Below are positions 21,201 to 32,504 of a DNA stretch of 64,000 nt, piece by piece (within the stretch, counting starts at the first letter, position 1; each line of letters opens with the position of its first letter). The DNA comes from Leucocoprinus leucothites (lineage: Eukaryota > Basidiomycota > Agaricomycetes > Agaricales > Agaricaceae). The notes under the pieces were generated by a model that saw only the letters and a program-made list of their open reading frames with translations, searched no databases and was not told the DNA's origin. Location: the NCBI GenBank assembly GCA_013368445.1, contig JAACJO010000033.1:186001-250000 (forward strand). Reading direction: 5' to 3'. The translations under genes were made by a program, and so were the position numbers.

Positions 21201-23889
21201 GATTCAATCTTTCTGCTCGCCCGTTCTGTTGATGGACGCGGGGTGCACTCGGTGTGAACTCAATTCCTTTCACCCTAAGATAATCTTGCAGGGTACCTGC
21301 TATGAATTCTCCTACTCGATCAGATGTGAATCGACGAATCGATTTGCCAAATTGGTTCTGAACATAAGTTAGAAGCTCAACCATGTGGGGAGCTGCTTCA
21401 GCTTTTGATCGCAGAAGCACCACGTGGGCAAATGAGGAGTAATCATCCAATGAGGTCATGACCCATTTGTACTTGTGATAAGATACGATGGGGAGCTCAA
21501 AGAGATCACTGTGAACATGCTCAAAGGCTTCTTTTGCCCGAATTGGGTTATCATTAAAGGGTTTCTGGTGCATCTTCCCTTTCATGCAGCCTGGACAAGG
21601 GCCCGAATGATCGGGAATTGAAACCTGAGGTCCATTCAGCGTGGAGTTGGTAGTTTTGCTCAACACGCGATTAGACGGATGTCCTAAACGTTGATGCCAG
21701 ATATTATAGTCAGGATGCTGAGCAGCGTGGCTCGAAGCATTCGAATGTACAATTCGACATCTTACTGTTTGTAGCGTAGGCTGCCACTCAGAACAAGGAG
21801 CCGCTGACAAAACGGCATTGCCTGACTCATCCCGAAAGATAGTACCATGTTTATCAGCCTCGCTGCGCAACCCAGATTCCAGGAGTTGACTGGCAGACAT
21901 GAGGCAATCGTGCATACCCTTTACATAAAACACAGGAGACAATGAAGTCGTCGCAGTGATCATTTTTCTGTTATCATGGATCTCGTGTTTGATCAAGACA
22001 GTGCCTCAACCCGATATAGATAGGGGAGCGTTCTTGTTAGCTGTCTGAATTTCACCAAATTTCCCCATTTCGATTGTAGAGAAATCGTCCAAATAGGGTG
22101 TGAAATGTGCGGAAGCACCCGAATCAAGAATCCAAGAAGCAGCCCATGAAGGCGCTTTCTTTCCCTTGCAGTGGCAACATAGAGCTTTCTCACACTTAGA
22201 CAGATTCACACAGCATGGCACAGAGGTCAAATCACAATTTAATAAAAGCCCCACAGGGGCAACTGAAATAGTGCGCGATACAAAGGAAGTATATACAGGA
22301 GCCAAAGACGACGTATCTAGTCCGCGAAAATGTTCAGCGTGGCCAGGAGTGCTCACATGGGAGCGGGCTCGAGTGGGGCGACAGGGCCTTTCTCGGTCGT
22401 GCTGTGGCATCACCATATCAGTGTTAATCCAATCAGAGATAGAAGAAAAGACTTGCGTTGTCCACAACCCAGAAGTCCACCCGTCAGAATCCTCCCCCTC
22501 GGAGTTGGATTCGAGCATCGGATCAGCCGGAGGTGTCATCCTCGGTGATGGTGGGCATTCGTCCATATCTCCTCCATAATAAGGGATTTCCTCAATAATG
22601 GAGCCCATCGTCTCGGCTTCGACCGCGAGGTCGGCGAGCCTTTCATCCCAAATCTTCAGCACTTTATCCTTGGTAGCTTTCGAGCTTCTGCGACAATATC
22701 CCTCGGACTGAGGAGATTCGGAGATTCGCTCCTGAAGCCGCGGTGTATTCTTTCGCGCTTCTGCAACAAGGTGGCGTGTGGATGACGAAGGGCTTGCGTT
22801 AGCCAGTTCTGCCAGCGAGGCGATCCAGTTCGCGAGGAGAGGACGGTTAGCAATAGTGGGGGCAGCGAAACCGATGGCACTGGAAGCGCCATATTGAGGA
22901 GCGACGGTGGTGACTCCAGAGGAGTTGGAGGTGTCGGCATCGGTCGCAGCTTCATTAGCAGCGCCCTTGCCTTTTTTGCCTCCTCTCTTACCGCGTTTTC
23001 CTTTCTTGCCATCTCCACCAGGATTGCCAGTCTGGGGGTTACCAGGCTTCTGGCTAGCGCCCTGATTAGGAGGCTGCTGCTGCTGTGGCTGCTGCTGGGA
23101 CTGTGATCGAAACGGCCCTTGTTGTTGTCCTTGCCCCTGGCATTGTTGATTGCCGGGGTTCCGGTTCTGCTGCCATTGGCTGTTAGAGCGGCCGGCGCGA
23201 GAAGCGGAAGCAGTCATCTTCTGGGACCAAGCAGCCTGGATGGCGCTACGGACCAGATCCCACGTAAGCTGGGACATTTGCATTTGGTTCGCAAGGATTG
23301 ACTGCGCTAAGGTTTCCATCCCTTGCGGGACAGCGTGAAGCAGAATCATGGCACGGATCACCTCGGGAAGTCACGCGGTCGCGCCTTCAATCCAAGTGAA
23401 TAGAGATTCAAGCTCAGCGATGGACTGAGCCAGATCCATGTTTCCGGGGAGAGACCAGGAGACGGCGCGGACGAAGTCGCCATAGACTGATGCAGGACCT
23501 TGGGTGCTGTAAAGGCATTGGAGTTCACCCCAAGTAGTGGTGGGGTCTCCTTGGACGATCAAGTGAAGCATGGAATCTGGGACAGCTTGGATAAGCATGC
23601 CAATCGCAGATTGCTCAAGGAAGTTCCTTCGACGCTCTTCCTCCGTTCGAAGCGCATAAGAAGCGGAAGCTTCTGCAGCATTCGTAACATTATTGTCAGC
23701 GTCCATGACTGGAGTGACAAGAGGTGGGAGCGGAGGGACTATGCCATTTGTGACAGTCCAACCCGTAAGAGGGGTTCCAGGGGTCGTAATCATAGAGAGA
23801 AATCCCTGCATCCTCATGGACCAAAATTGGTAGTTCTGAGGGCCTTGAAGGACGGGGATGCGAGAAGCTCCATTGTTGATAGAAGACAT
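18266..23889 (-). pseudogene. C-B gag-pol polyprotein
   Basis: A long minus-strand frame from ATG at 23887-23889 (MSSINNGASR) to the stop at 18266. Gag contains a glutamine-rich and a GKKGKRGKRGGKKGKG basic stretch. Protease has WILDSGASAHFT. Integrase has HQRLGHPSNRV and CPGCMKGK (HHCC), HSDLFELP, and HQQNGRAERLNRT. RT has VDVKTAYLYGDLDEEIYMEQ and YVDDVFFMG. RNase H ends with HIDIRYHYIRD. Breaks: TGA near 23369 and near 22005 (both consistent with CGA), stops in the integrase-RT linker near 20490 and around 20070, and the solo LTR at 19235-19536 inside RT. The active-site box SDRVGEF has V where SDRGGEF is usual. Confidence 0.88.
19235..19536 (-). repeat. Solo LTR (family D), long form, 302 bp
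   Basis: An insertion in the C-B RT. In the minus orientation it starts TGTCAGATGTGC and ends CTTCTAACA, and is flanked by the 5 bp duplication AAGAC (plus-strand reading; 19230-19234 and 19537-19541). A second copy lies at 43335-43585 on the plus strand. TG...CA ends and a 5 bp duplication point to a solo LTR. It encodes nothing recognisable. Relative to the second copy it has an extra 51 bp that begins GTGAGT and ends CACAG. Confidence 0.8.
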
Positions 23890-24135
23890 TCTGAAAAGAA
23901 GTCATCAGTCAATGTTGTTCGTTAGAAGCAGCAGTGATGTGCTAATCGAGCAAGGTTTCGAACCCAAATTGCCTAAGGGCTAGGGTAAGACACAGAAATG
24001 AGAAGGGATGCTGGGCCCTTTACAAGGTACAGCGGTGGCACTAGGAAGCAGCCTTCCCATAACAGGTCGATCTAGTCCTTCTCAGACATCAAGCACAGCG
24101 AGCTAGTCGGCTAGTGCGATATCGAGCTGGCGATC

Positions 24136-24148
24136 GGGGCCCATAACC
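24136..24148 (-). other. C-B primer binding site (half-tRNA type)
   Basis: Sense GGTTATGGGCCCC starts directly after the 5' LTR. It resembles the internal initiator-tRNA-Met priming site used by Drosophila copia. Element C-C has the same motif at 53046-53058. Confidence 0.75.
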
Positions 24149-24522
24149 TGTCGAAGCAGCAATGGGGAGTGTAGTGGTGAAGGTAGACGACGAGGTCAGT
24201 ACTCACTTTACTAGGCAGTTAGTCTGTTATGGGAGTATGTTCGAGGTAGTAGTTGCGACTGAGAGTGTAGAATTGACTGTAGAATAACGAAGAAAGTACA
24301 AGGTATTTATACTAAAGGATTCGAATAATTTCTACTATAAAGAGGGTATTACACCATCGTTTTGAGGTGGTAAAGGGTACAGGTAAAACATATAGTAAAA
24401 CATGTATAGTCCACACAAAGTATCGGTGCGTAAACATAGTGGTATCTAATAATAGAATGCATATGTCATAATTGAGAGTGAATACAAACATAGCAGCATG
24501 TAAATGCGCATGTGATTCAACA
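24149..24522 (-). repeat. C-B 5' LTR
   Basis: A 374 bp LTR, partner of 17812-18185, with TG...CA ends. It would carry the element promoter. The outer flank CTCCG (24523-24527) is the target duplication. Confidence 0.97.
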
Positions 24523-25387
24523 CTCCGGATGCCGGAGGGGCAGGGGAGCTGTCGGAGTCCTCCTGGGCCTTGTTGGCATGGTTTCCATGTTGTTTGGACC
24601 GGGGGGGAGCCTTCTGAGTGTCCTCTTGAGCTTTGAGGCGATTCTTGTCCTTTCTCCAGCATTTGGCCTCTGTATGACTGGTTTTGTGACACCAGCCACA
24701 TGGATCGGTCGATTTCACCATTTTGAGGCCTCTGGAGGTGGCAGAAAGTGCAGAGGAGGAAGAGGGAAGGTCTATGGCCCTCCTGCGACATTGGGTGTCC
24801 TCAGTGACAAAGGCCTGATGCACAGCAGCCTTGTCAAGTTTGTCCTTGAGGAGGAGAGAGGAAATGAAAGAGGAGTACTCCTCAGTGGGCAGGGCTCGGA
24901 TTAGAGCCATAGAAGCAAGCTCCTCATCCAGGCCTTTGAGGTCAAAGTCATCAGGGCGAAGACTTTGGATTTGCTTCATGCTCTCCTCCACCCTGTTGAT
25001 GAGGGACTGCAGGGACTCATCCTCAGCCTTCCTGATGTTGAAGAGGTCATCATAGGCATTAAAACGAGTGCCAGGATGCCTCTGGAGGTGCACAGCTTGC
25101 AAATCTGTCCACATCTTGACAGGATCATCCCTATCAGTGAAGTGAACCCTCTGGTCCGGTTCCACTATGAGATATAGCTAGCCAGCAGCCTTGTCAGCCT
25201 TTGCATTCCAGGCCTCCCTAGAGTCAAAGGTGGCTTGGGTAGTAGGGGAAGGAATCTCAGGCTCCAGAAGTTCACCCTTGACCAGTCTCCACAGGCCAGA
25301 GGCCTGGAGCCATGCCTGCATCTCGCCTGCCCAGGTAGAGTAGTTGGTGGCATTGAGCTTGTCAAAGTTGGGGCCAGAAGAAGACAT
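24523..25387 (-). pseudogene. C-A copy 1 gag
   Basis: Copia gag from ATG at 25385-25387 (MSSSGPNFDKLNATNYSTW) to the C-B insertion. A UBN2-like gag region is followed by the knuckle CGWCHKTSHTEAKC (CX2CX4HX4C). The only stop is a TAG near 25182, where C-A copy 2 has TGG (a G-to-A change). The coding sense continues at 17806 on the other side of C-B. Confidence 0.88.
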
Positions 25388-25479
25388 CTGGGCGGACTAA
25401 GAAGCTGAAATGCAGTGTAGGGTGATGAGGAAAGGGTTGGTGGTTGTGTAGCAAGGGGTATATGTGGCAAATATCACCT

Positions 25480-25580
25480 TGTTGTGTTCCACCTTGAATA
25501 CATCTTCCAGGTTCCTTTGGCCCCCAGTCTAACCTACTAGCACCTATGGAACAATGCCATAGTCAATGCTTATTCTAACA
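25480..25580 (-). repeat. Candidate short 5' LTR of C-A copy 1
   Basis: A 101 bp stretch with sense ends TGTTAGAATAAG...GAACACAACA. It lies between C-A copy 1 gag leader (25388-25479) and RNase H code of C-A copy 2, which is interrupted right at 25580. The position and TG...CA ends suit a 5' LTR, but no second copy is visible in the window, the length is short, and the following primer site (GGTGATATTTGCC) is atypical. Confidence 0.35.
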
Positions 25581-26084
25581 GTAATTACTTGTGCCCTTCA
25601 GATAGTGCAGAAGATTCCCCCTTGAGCCCAAGTCCTGTCATTGTGGCCATTATCTGGAAACACGACATCATATCCTGAGTTACTGCCCCCTATATCCCTT
25701 CTGCACTCAATGGGTGCAATGCGCTTTCCCTCAGTATGAATTCCTCATGGATTTTTTAAAGAAAAACCTGGCCGCTTTTGCCTTCACCAATCATGACATG
25801 CGTCCACTGCCGCCTCAAGCTCCTGTGCCTGCCGAACCAAATGAAGGTGAACTATATTCTTTCATTTCATCTCATCTCTTTTCCTTTGAGTCCGATCTCT
25901 GTGTATGACACCTTGTTCAATAGTCTCTATCAATTCTTTTCTATGTTGCTGGACTAATCATGTATAGTCTCTGTCTTAAGTGGTCTTCGACCGCTTCGTG
26001 TACCCCAGCTTGCTGTAGTGTACCATCTGTTTGTAATATTTAGTTGAAAGCAGACTGCGATCGAGCACCACTATATAAATTCAT

Positions 26085-26123
<39 letters not shown>

Positions 26124-26430
26124 TAGTGCAGAAGATGCTTCAAAGCAGTCCAGTGCTCAGGATGAGGATTGTGGTCGAACCTCCCAAGGTAGGAGACTGC
26201 ATAAACGATATCTGGGTGAGTCATGGTGGCTAGATACTGCAGGGAGCCTACAGCAGAGAGATAGGGAATGGATCACATTTCCTCTTGCTGGGAAGGAGTA
26301 GGAACAAGTGTGGAGAGTTCTGTGCCAGGAGAGAGCAAAGTCTTCACAGAATTGCAGTCAGACATGTTGAATCTGTTGAGGAGCTCCTGGACATAGTGGG
26401 ACTGGGAAAGCGAAATGGTATGGGCTTTAT
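25581..26430 (-). pseudogene. C-A copy 2 RT C-terminus / RNase H fragment
   Basis: Around LINE L4, sense coding gives SLSQSHYVQELLNRFNMSDC, then a TLLSPGTEL-like region, YLSAVGSLQYLATMTHPDI and HWTALKHLLHYLKGT, the region between RT and RNase H of copia elements. It breaks off at about 25580. At 26430 it is fused to integrase code with loss of the RT domain. Confidence 0.75.
25616..26121 (+). mobile_element. L4: 5'-truncated LINE 3' end with 15 bp TSD
   Basis: A 506 bp fragment holding the ORF2 C-terminus (stop at 25906-25908), the 3' UTR and poly(A) to 26121. It is flanked by GATAGTGCAGAAGAT at 25601-25615 and 26122-26136. The TSD proves that the C-A copy 2 RNase H code on both sides was once continuous. 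Confidence 0.95.
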
Positions 26431-26917
26431 ACCCTGAGGTGGGAAATGTCTGGTTTGTGCTTGAAAAATGCCTGGAAGGGTGTAGTGTTGGGGAGAGGAG
26501 CTGTAGGAAGTCTATTCCACACATGGACCATAGAACCAATACAGTGGCCCCAGAATGAGGGAGGGAGTCCAGACTCTGCTAACATAGCTGTAATGCATTC
26601 CCCCATAGTCCTGTTGGCTCTCTCAGCTAGGCCATTCTGCTGGGGCCTGTTGCAAGTGGAATGACACCTCTCAATGCCACAGTCTTTGGTAAACTGCAAA
26701 AATGCGTTGGACATGTATTCACCACCTTTATCATCCTGTAGAGCATGAATTTTCGCTCCTAGCTGGTTTTCAGCCCAAGCCTTGTACTCCTTGAATGCTT
26801 CAAAGGCTTCTGACTTGGCACTAAGCAGGTAGACAGCTCGAAAATGTGTAGAATTATTAATAAATGTCATCCAGTACTTGTAGCCACTGTGGGTAGGTAC
26901 TGGGAGCAGTCCATGGA
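26431..26917 (-). pseudogene. C-A copy 2 integrase core
   Basis: Integrase core with DDKGGEYMSNAF, QQNGLAERANRT and the following WNRLPTAPLPNTTPFQ region, ending at KPDISHLRV, where the internal deletion begins. It continues upstream in sense at 27438 after LINE L5. Confidence 0.8.
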
Positions 26918-27423
26918 ATCGCGAGAGGTTCTTCCCCCTCGAGCCCAAGTCCTGTCGTTGTGGCCATTGCCTGGAAACACGACATCATATCCTGTGTTAC
27001 TGCCCCCTCTATCCCTTCCGCACTCAATGGGTGCAATGCGCTTTCCCTCAGTACGAGTTCCTTGTTGAGTTCTTGAAAAAGAACCCAGCTGCCTTTGCTT
27101 TTACCAATCATGACACGCGTTCACCGCTGCCTCAAGCTCCTGTGCCCACCGAACCAAATGAAGGTGAACTATACTCTCTTATTTCATCTCTCTTCTTTTC
27201 CTTTGAGTCCGATCTCTGTGTATGACACCTTGTTCAATAGTCTCTATCAAGTCTTTTCTATATTGCTGGACTAATCGTGTATAGTCTCTGTCTCAAGTGG
27301 TCTTCGACCGCTTCGTGTACCCCAGCTTGCTGTAGTATACCGTCTGCTTGTAATATTTAGTTGAAAGCGGACTGCGATCGAGCACCGCTATATAAATCCA
27401 TTGATTTAAAAAAAAAAAAAAAA
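26918..27423 (+). mobile_element. L5: 5'-truncated LINE 3' end with 14 bp TSD
   Basis: A 506 bp fragment (ORF2 end with stop at 27223-27225, 3' UTR, poly(A)) between copies of GAGCAGTCCATGGA at 26904-26917 and 27424-27437. It lies in the integrase of C-A copy 2. The ORF2 C-terminus is nearly identical to L2. Confidence 0.95.
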
Positions 27424-27437
27424 GAGCAGTCCATGGA

Positions 27438-27733
27438 GGTCTGAGTGCACCAACTTGAGTGGGGAGTAATTGTGATTGGCTGAGGGCAGAAAAGGAAGGG
27501 AGTGCATCTTTCTAGCAAGGCAGGGCTCACAAACTGCATCAGGCTGAGCTGAGGAGTCGATTTTGAGCCCAGTAACCAGTTCCTGCTGTATCATCTTCTT
27601 CACATCAGCATAATTATGGTGTGCAAAGCGATGGTGCCAGAGTGCAAGGTCAGCAGGAAGTGTGGAGATGCTAAAAGCAGTCTCAGAAGTGATGGTAGTA
27701 CCATTGAGGACAGCAGAGTTGGTGGAATCAATG
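27438..27733 (-). pseudogene. C-A copy 2 integrase zinc domain
   Basis: This encodes the HHCC part of integrase (CEPCLARKMHSLPFLPS) and the upstream region. It contains the uninterrupted Tc1 target site around 27587. It ends at the TSD of half-LINE O (TGGTGGAATCAATG, 27720-27733) and resumes at 37971. Confidence 0.8.
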
Positions 27734-28113
27734 TTTTTTTATTTTTATTTTTTAAAAAATCAATGAATTTGTAACACAGTGTGCGATAGCAGTCTGCACC
27801 CAACTACTATGACATGCAGAAAGTACCACTACCAACTACACATCTACATAGCAAGGTATAAATATGAGTCCGAAGTCCATCTAGTACAAACAACATCTTC
27901 ATGCAGTGGTACATAGTCCAAGATGAAAGAGATACTATACAAATTGACTTGTTCTGAATTGCTGGTGGATGGAAAGTGCACAGCATGGATCTCCAGGACC
28001 CACCACGCACAGCACAGGGGTGGACAATGTGACCTGCAGGGAAGAGAACCCTACAGACATGACTGAGCAGTGTCACGACAATGGCATTCAAGCCAAAGCT
28101 GGTCAAACCGGTG

Positions 28114-29691
28114 TCACCAGAATGGGCATTTGTGATCATCAGCTGCATGCAACTTGGTACGGTTGACACACTTGATGTGGGGACAGGGATCCCTGGCAGC
28201 AGTGGGCGGGATGGGGGGATTTGCCTTCGGACTCCCCTTACAACAGCTTAAGTGGGAGTGGTGGTTCTCAGTATGATGAGGACCACTGCAAGTGGTGCAA
28301 TGCAACGTATGGGCATGGCACAATGGGGTAGAATGTCCCCAATGCCAGCAGCTCTGACACTGTGGACTGCCTGGGTGAGCACACATGGCCTGAATTACAG
28401 ACTGAATGCCCTTGAAGTAGAGGTACTTGTCTAGGAGCTTCTTGGTGATTGAGAGTCCTAGAGGTCAAACCAGATGGTGGCGGTGTCAGCTCTGGAGGAA
28501 TTGTGCATGATGTACACAGAAGAAACATCTGCAAAAATGTTCTTGAAGGTGGACAATCATATGCAGTCAGTCATGTGATTTGGTGTGATGCAGACACCAT
28601 TCATGAAGTAAGGGATGTTGAGAACCTTGAGGTAGGATCTTGACCTGGGGCAGCGCATCTTGATCGCAAAGGGAGCAGTGAAGATGGAGGGGATGGAGGT
28701 CTCAATGATGTCACAGTCGGCATCAGAGGGAATGGAGGAGGTGTGCAGTGCGATTGTGCTATATGCCTTGGTAATATTCTCTATATGCAAGATCAACTTG
28801 GCATGGAAGAGGGAATTGTTGAGAAGGTGCATGGTCTTGTGGTGGAGATAGGTGACTTCATTGGCACTGCCAGTGAAGTTGAGGAAGAGTTGGTGGTGGG
28901 TGGGGCCTGCAGTTGTTATGCGTGGCTTCTAGGTGGTGAGAGCAGTGGCTTGGGCAGCCTGGTGTATTGCAGCAACATGCTCAGGCTTGAGGGTGGGGTG
29001 GGACTGTGCCAGCTTGATCAGCAATGCAGCCACAGCAGGAGTACAGGCTGCCTCAGCAAATAACTTCTTGACTGAGGTAGGAGGGGGAGGTGCCTTTGTG
29101 GGTGCTTGCTGAGCTTGGCCATCAGACCTAACCCTAGCTTGAGGAGGGCCACTAGCACGTGCTTTAGTGGGCACTTGCTTGGGTGGTAGGGAGGATGGGC
29201 TGGGGTAGGCCGATGATCTGGAGGAGGTATAGTGGGCACTTTGGGAGAACCCATGTCTATGTCATGTAGACCTGCTGAGTCAGCAGATCCATGGGTTGCC
29301 TCATGGATGACATGCATTGCTTTAGGGCTGGCTGCAGGCATCCCACACTTGAGCCTGAGATCATACATTACCTCCCCGAAATTGACCAGCCTACAAGAGC
29401 TGAGCGAGTGTGAGGTGATGGGGGCACTGTCAAGCTCCAGCTCATTGATGACAATGATGGCCACCTTAGCAAGACATGTGATGGCAGTGGAGGCATCCTC
29501 CTCCACAATGGAGGAGCAAGAATCAGCACACTTCTCTAACTAGGTGAGGAAGTGGCATAGTCCAGTGAGGCCTTTCTGGGCCAGAGTCTCCTTCTTTCCC
29601 TTGGAGGAGGTCAATGGGGGGGGCAGGCATGGCAGGGGGTTACTCCACAGGGTAGAACATGGTTTCACCAGCTGTGAAGGGCTTGAGGGGA
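28114..29691 (-). pseudogene. half-LINE O ORF1, C-terminal two thirds
   Basis: The decayed ORF1 core and zinc knuckles of O. Recognisable stretches are IKLAQSHPTLKPEHVAAIHQ, HIENITKAYSTIALHTSS, WHWGHSTPLC, TCSGPHHTENHHSHLSCC and the end motif HAADDHKCPFW. Several stops and frame changes occur (near 28926, 28558, 28460 and in the proline-rich part around 29170). The upstream third of ORF1 lies beyond T1 copy 1 at 36664-36862 and 37797-37889. Confidence 0.75.
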
Positions 29692-29739
29692 TGCAAAATA
29701 CACATCCTCCTTTCCCTCTAACCACCATCATCGATTTCT

Positions 29740-32502
29740 TTGAAGGTGTCTACTACTACATTGACTATGAATACTACTGTTATGACTGCACCATCACATT
29801 GGGTGGACCTTAAGGGTACCCCTCCACCATCTTCGGACCCCATGAACCTCGCTGACACTGAAACACATGTCTCAACCTACAAGTGTGATCGCTCCATATC
29901 GCCTTCACTCTCTATCAAGTTGACTAGGCACTCTGTCCACGATGATGCCAAGTCTGCCACCCCATCTAGGGCTGGCTCTGATGAGGAGGAAAGTGGTGTG
30001 AGTGATTCAGATTCATCTGATAGCTCAACTCCCCCCTCCCCTACTATCGCCCCTGTTGCACTTTCATGTGCAGTATCACACTCATCCCTCAGAACTCCTC
30101 CTCCACCGTCATCATGTGCCAAGCAAGCTCATGCCTGTGAATCTCGTCAACTAGATACTACACCTAAAGCTATCTCAAGAACAACATCAATGAGTGCATA
30201 TGATGGCTTCAAATCACCTATTCCCTTCCATCCATTTGGTGAGGGATTCTTAGGTGAGTTAAATCCCCCTGATCCTCTCAATTTGAACTCTTGTGGGGAC
30301 ATGTGGAGCAACCAAGAGGATGGGATTATCAAAAATGGGGTACCTACCAGTCAGTATTTTGGACCCCCACCCACTTCAAGACTACCTCATGCAATCCATG
30401 GATCTGCTAAGTCAGCAAACGCTGTACTAACCAGCACTCTGGCCACCTTCTTTGCCAGATCATCTGATACCAATGACGTCACACCTAACATCACACATGA
30501 TGTCACTGGCGACCTCACTGCACAGCCGCAGGAGTCTAGGCCTGCACAGCCACATCTCCTGGATCTTAAGGATCCTTCAAACACAGCCACTGAAGAAACC
30601 GTTATTGTCAGTGGAGCTGCCTTCAAAGCGCTTGAGGCACTTAAATATGTTACGAACTTCTTTAAACATCATGCTGCTCTCGGATTGTGGCCCAGTGAGA
30701 AAGACCCGAGGTTTCCCCAAATAGGGGAACTGATTTATTGCCTACTCACCACTATGTTTGAGGCAGGCTGGGACCGCTTACCCATCAATGGCAAAAGCAG
30801 ACTCACAATCATCGAAGTGCTGAGGCAATATTACGGCCCTTCTTCCAATATCCCCATGACAGACTCCTCCCCCCCTCCTATGAGTAAAGGGAAGGGAAAA
30901 AAGGTATGCAAACCTTCTCCGTCTCTTATCCCAACCCCCCTATTCCCACCTGGTATTGTCGTTGGGCAAACTAATCCCATAGCTCGTATTGATGATGACC
31001 ACATGAACATCGACCAAGCCCCTCCTGTTGAGGGCACCCTTCCTCTCCCCCAGGATGATGTTTCATCCATGTCAGGCTCCCGTAAGGCAAAGAATGACAT
31101 TGCATCTTCTAAGCCAGCCGGTCCTATTCGCATCTCCCGGGCCCCTCCTCCACCTTCCAATCACGTGACTCCAAGGAACGGGAATGGAAACTTTGAGCAT
31201 TCAGTTGGGCGCCCTTCTTCTGATGGCCAGGCTCAGCCAACAAAACCTATCTCCAAGGGCGCCTCTGATATGCCGCCCCCCATTCCCCCTCCTGACCGTA
31301 AGGTATTCACCAAACCCCTTACAGAACATTTTAACAAGAATGTGTCATTCGCTGATGCTGCCCAATGGGGTGCCCAGCCGGTGACTTCCTCTTCTAACTC
31401 CTCCAATATTGACGGGGTTAAGATGCAAGAAATGATACTCACCTTCCCTGAACTATCTTACAACAAAGTCCTTGCTATGTACAAGGCAGGTTTTGGGAGC
31501 ACCCAATCTCAGGCCCCCGAACCAAAAACCACAGGCACTTAACGTGCTAAACCCAAAATGACAATGCATAGGCCAACTTGTTGCCAAGTTCTTATCCCTT
31601 TCGAGGGAAACATCATTGCTGACTGAATCAAGGATCTTAATAAGGCAGCTGAATTCTGTAACTGCGGTCTCACTGCTGCCCAATCCAAACTTTGCATTGA
31701 ATCGGTCCGCAAATCATACAATGGCATTTCCATTGCCACCTTGGGTGTCGCTACTCCCACCGACCTCGATACCATTAAGTCTTGGCTGAAGAAAGCCTGG
31801 CAATTAGGAGATGCCATCCCTATTGAGCCCTGTCTTCCACAATCAAAATCCTTCCTAAAAATTGTTGGCATCCTGTATTGGGTAGCCAATTCTTCAAACC
31901 CCCTCTCCCCTGCTTTCGTTGAGCAGGCCCTCAGCCAATCATCACTCTTCGAAAATGTTATCCTTGCCGCTCACCCTCATGTCATGAAAGCTTCCCCTAA
32001 GTCAGACACGGCTGTTGTATGGTTCGACATCTGGGACTCCCAAAATGGTACCAAGGCCAAGACATTGGTCAACCGAACTATTAACTTTGGTCGTCATATT
32101 GGCACTATTCGTACAACCAGTATGCACCCAGGTGTAGCACAGTGTAGGAATTGCTGGCACTGGGGTCACCCTACTCATGCGTGTCATGCCCTTGGCGCAC
32201 ACTGTCAAATCTGTGGTGGCCCTCATTATGTTGAGAACCATCGATCCATGGCCTGGTGCTGCAAGGCCAATCCTAAATCAAACCCCCCTCACGACACCAC
32301 TCCTGATGGCATCCCATGTCCTCATCTCAAAAACTTCAAATGCCTCAATTGCAGAGGTGATCATCATGCTAACGACAATAAATGTCCTTTCTGGAGAAAC
32401 AGGTTCAACCAGACCTGGCACTCTAACAAAGCTGCCGAGTCATGCACTGCATGTGCTGTCCATGCTAATTCCAATCGCTCCGGTGGCAGAGTTGCAGTTT
32501 AA
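29740..32502 (+). pseudogene. T1 copy 1 ORF1 (gag-like, three zinc knuckles)
   Basis: A single frame of about 920 codons. The first 600 codons are open, ending in TAA at 31540-31542 where copy 2 has CAA. A further TGA lies at 31624-31626, where copy 2 has TGC. The N-terminus is acidic and serine/proline-rich. The C-terminal part has VVWFDIWDSQNG, related to half-LINE ORF1, then knuckles CRNCWHWGHPTHAC, CQICGGPHYVENH and CLNCRGDHHANDNKC. It ends with TAA two bases before the ORF2 ATG. The start at 29740 is the first ATG in frame after the leader. Confidence 0.85.
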
Positions 32503-32504
32503 AT

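Larger units (their letters stand above)
17812..24522 (-). mobile_element. C-B: complete Ty1/copia element with two LTRs and 5 bp TSD
   Basis: A 6,711 bp element on the minus strand. The LTRs are 374 bp each and start TGTTGAATCA and end TTCGACA in sense. The target duplication CTCCG occurs at 17807-17811 and 24523-24527, and the flanks rejoin the C-A gag reading. Sense order is 5' LTR (24149-24522), primer site, gag-protease-integrase-RT-RNase H (23889 to 18266), polypurine tract and 3' LTR (17812-18185). A solo LTR of another family (19235-19536) is inserted in the RT. Confidence 0.97.
10909..25580 (-). mobile_element. C-A copy 1: Ty1/copia element, broken by nested insertions
   Basis: Minus-strand copia retrotransposon. 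Reading in sense from 25580 it has a candidate 5' LTR (25480-25580), gag, then a break by C-B (17812-24522), protease, a break by Tc1 (15628-17220), integrase, a break by LINE L3 (12434-14699), an integrase-RT linker, a break by LINE L2 (11285-11747), and the start of RT. It stops at 10909, where E1 is inserted. Each interruption has a matching duplication, so the pieces can be joined with confidence. The RT active site, RNase H and 3' LTR should lie left of the window. Confidence 0.9.
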
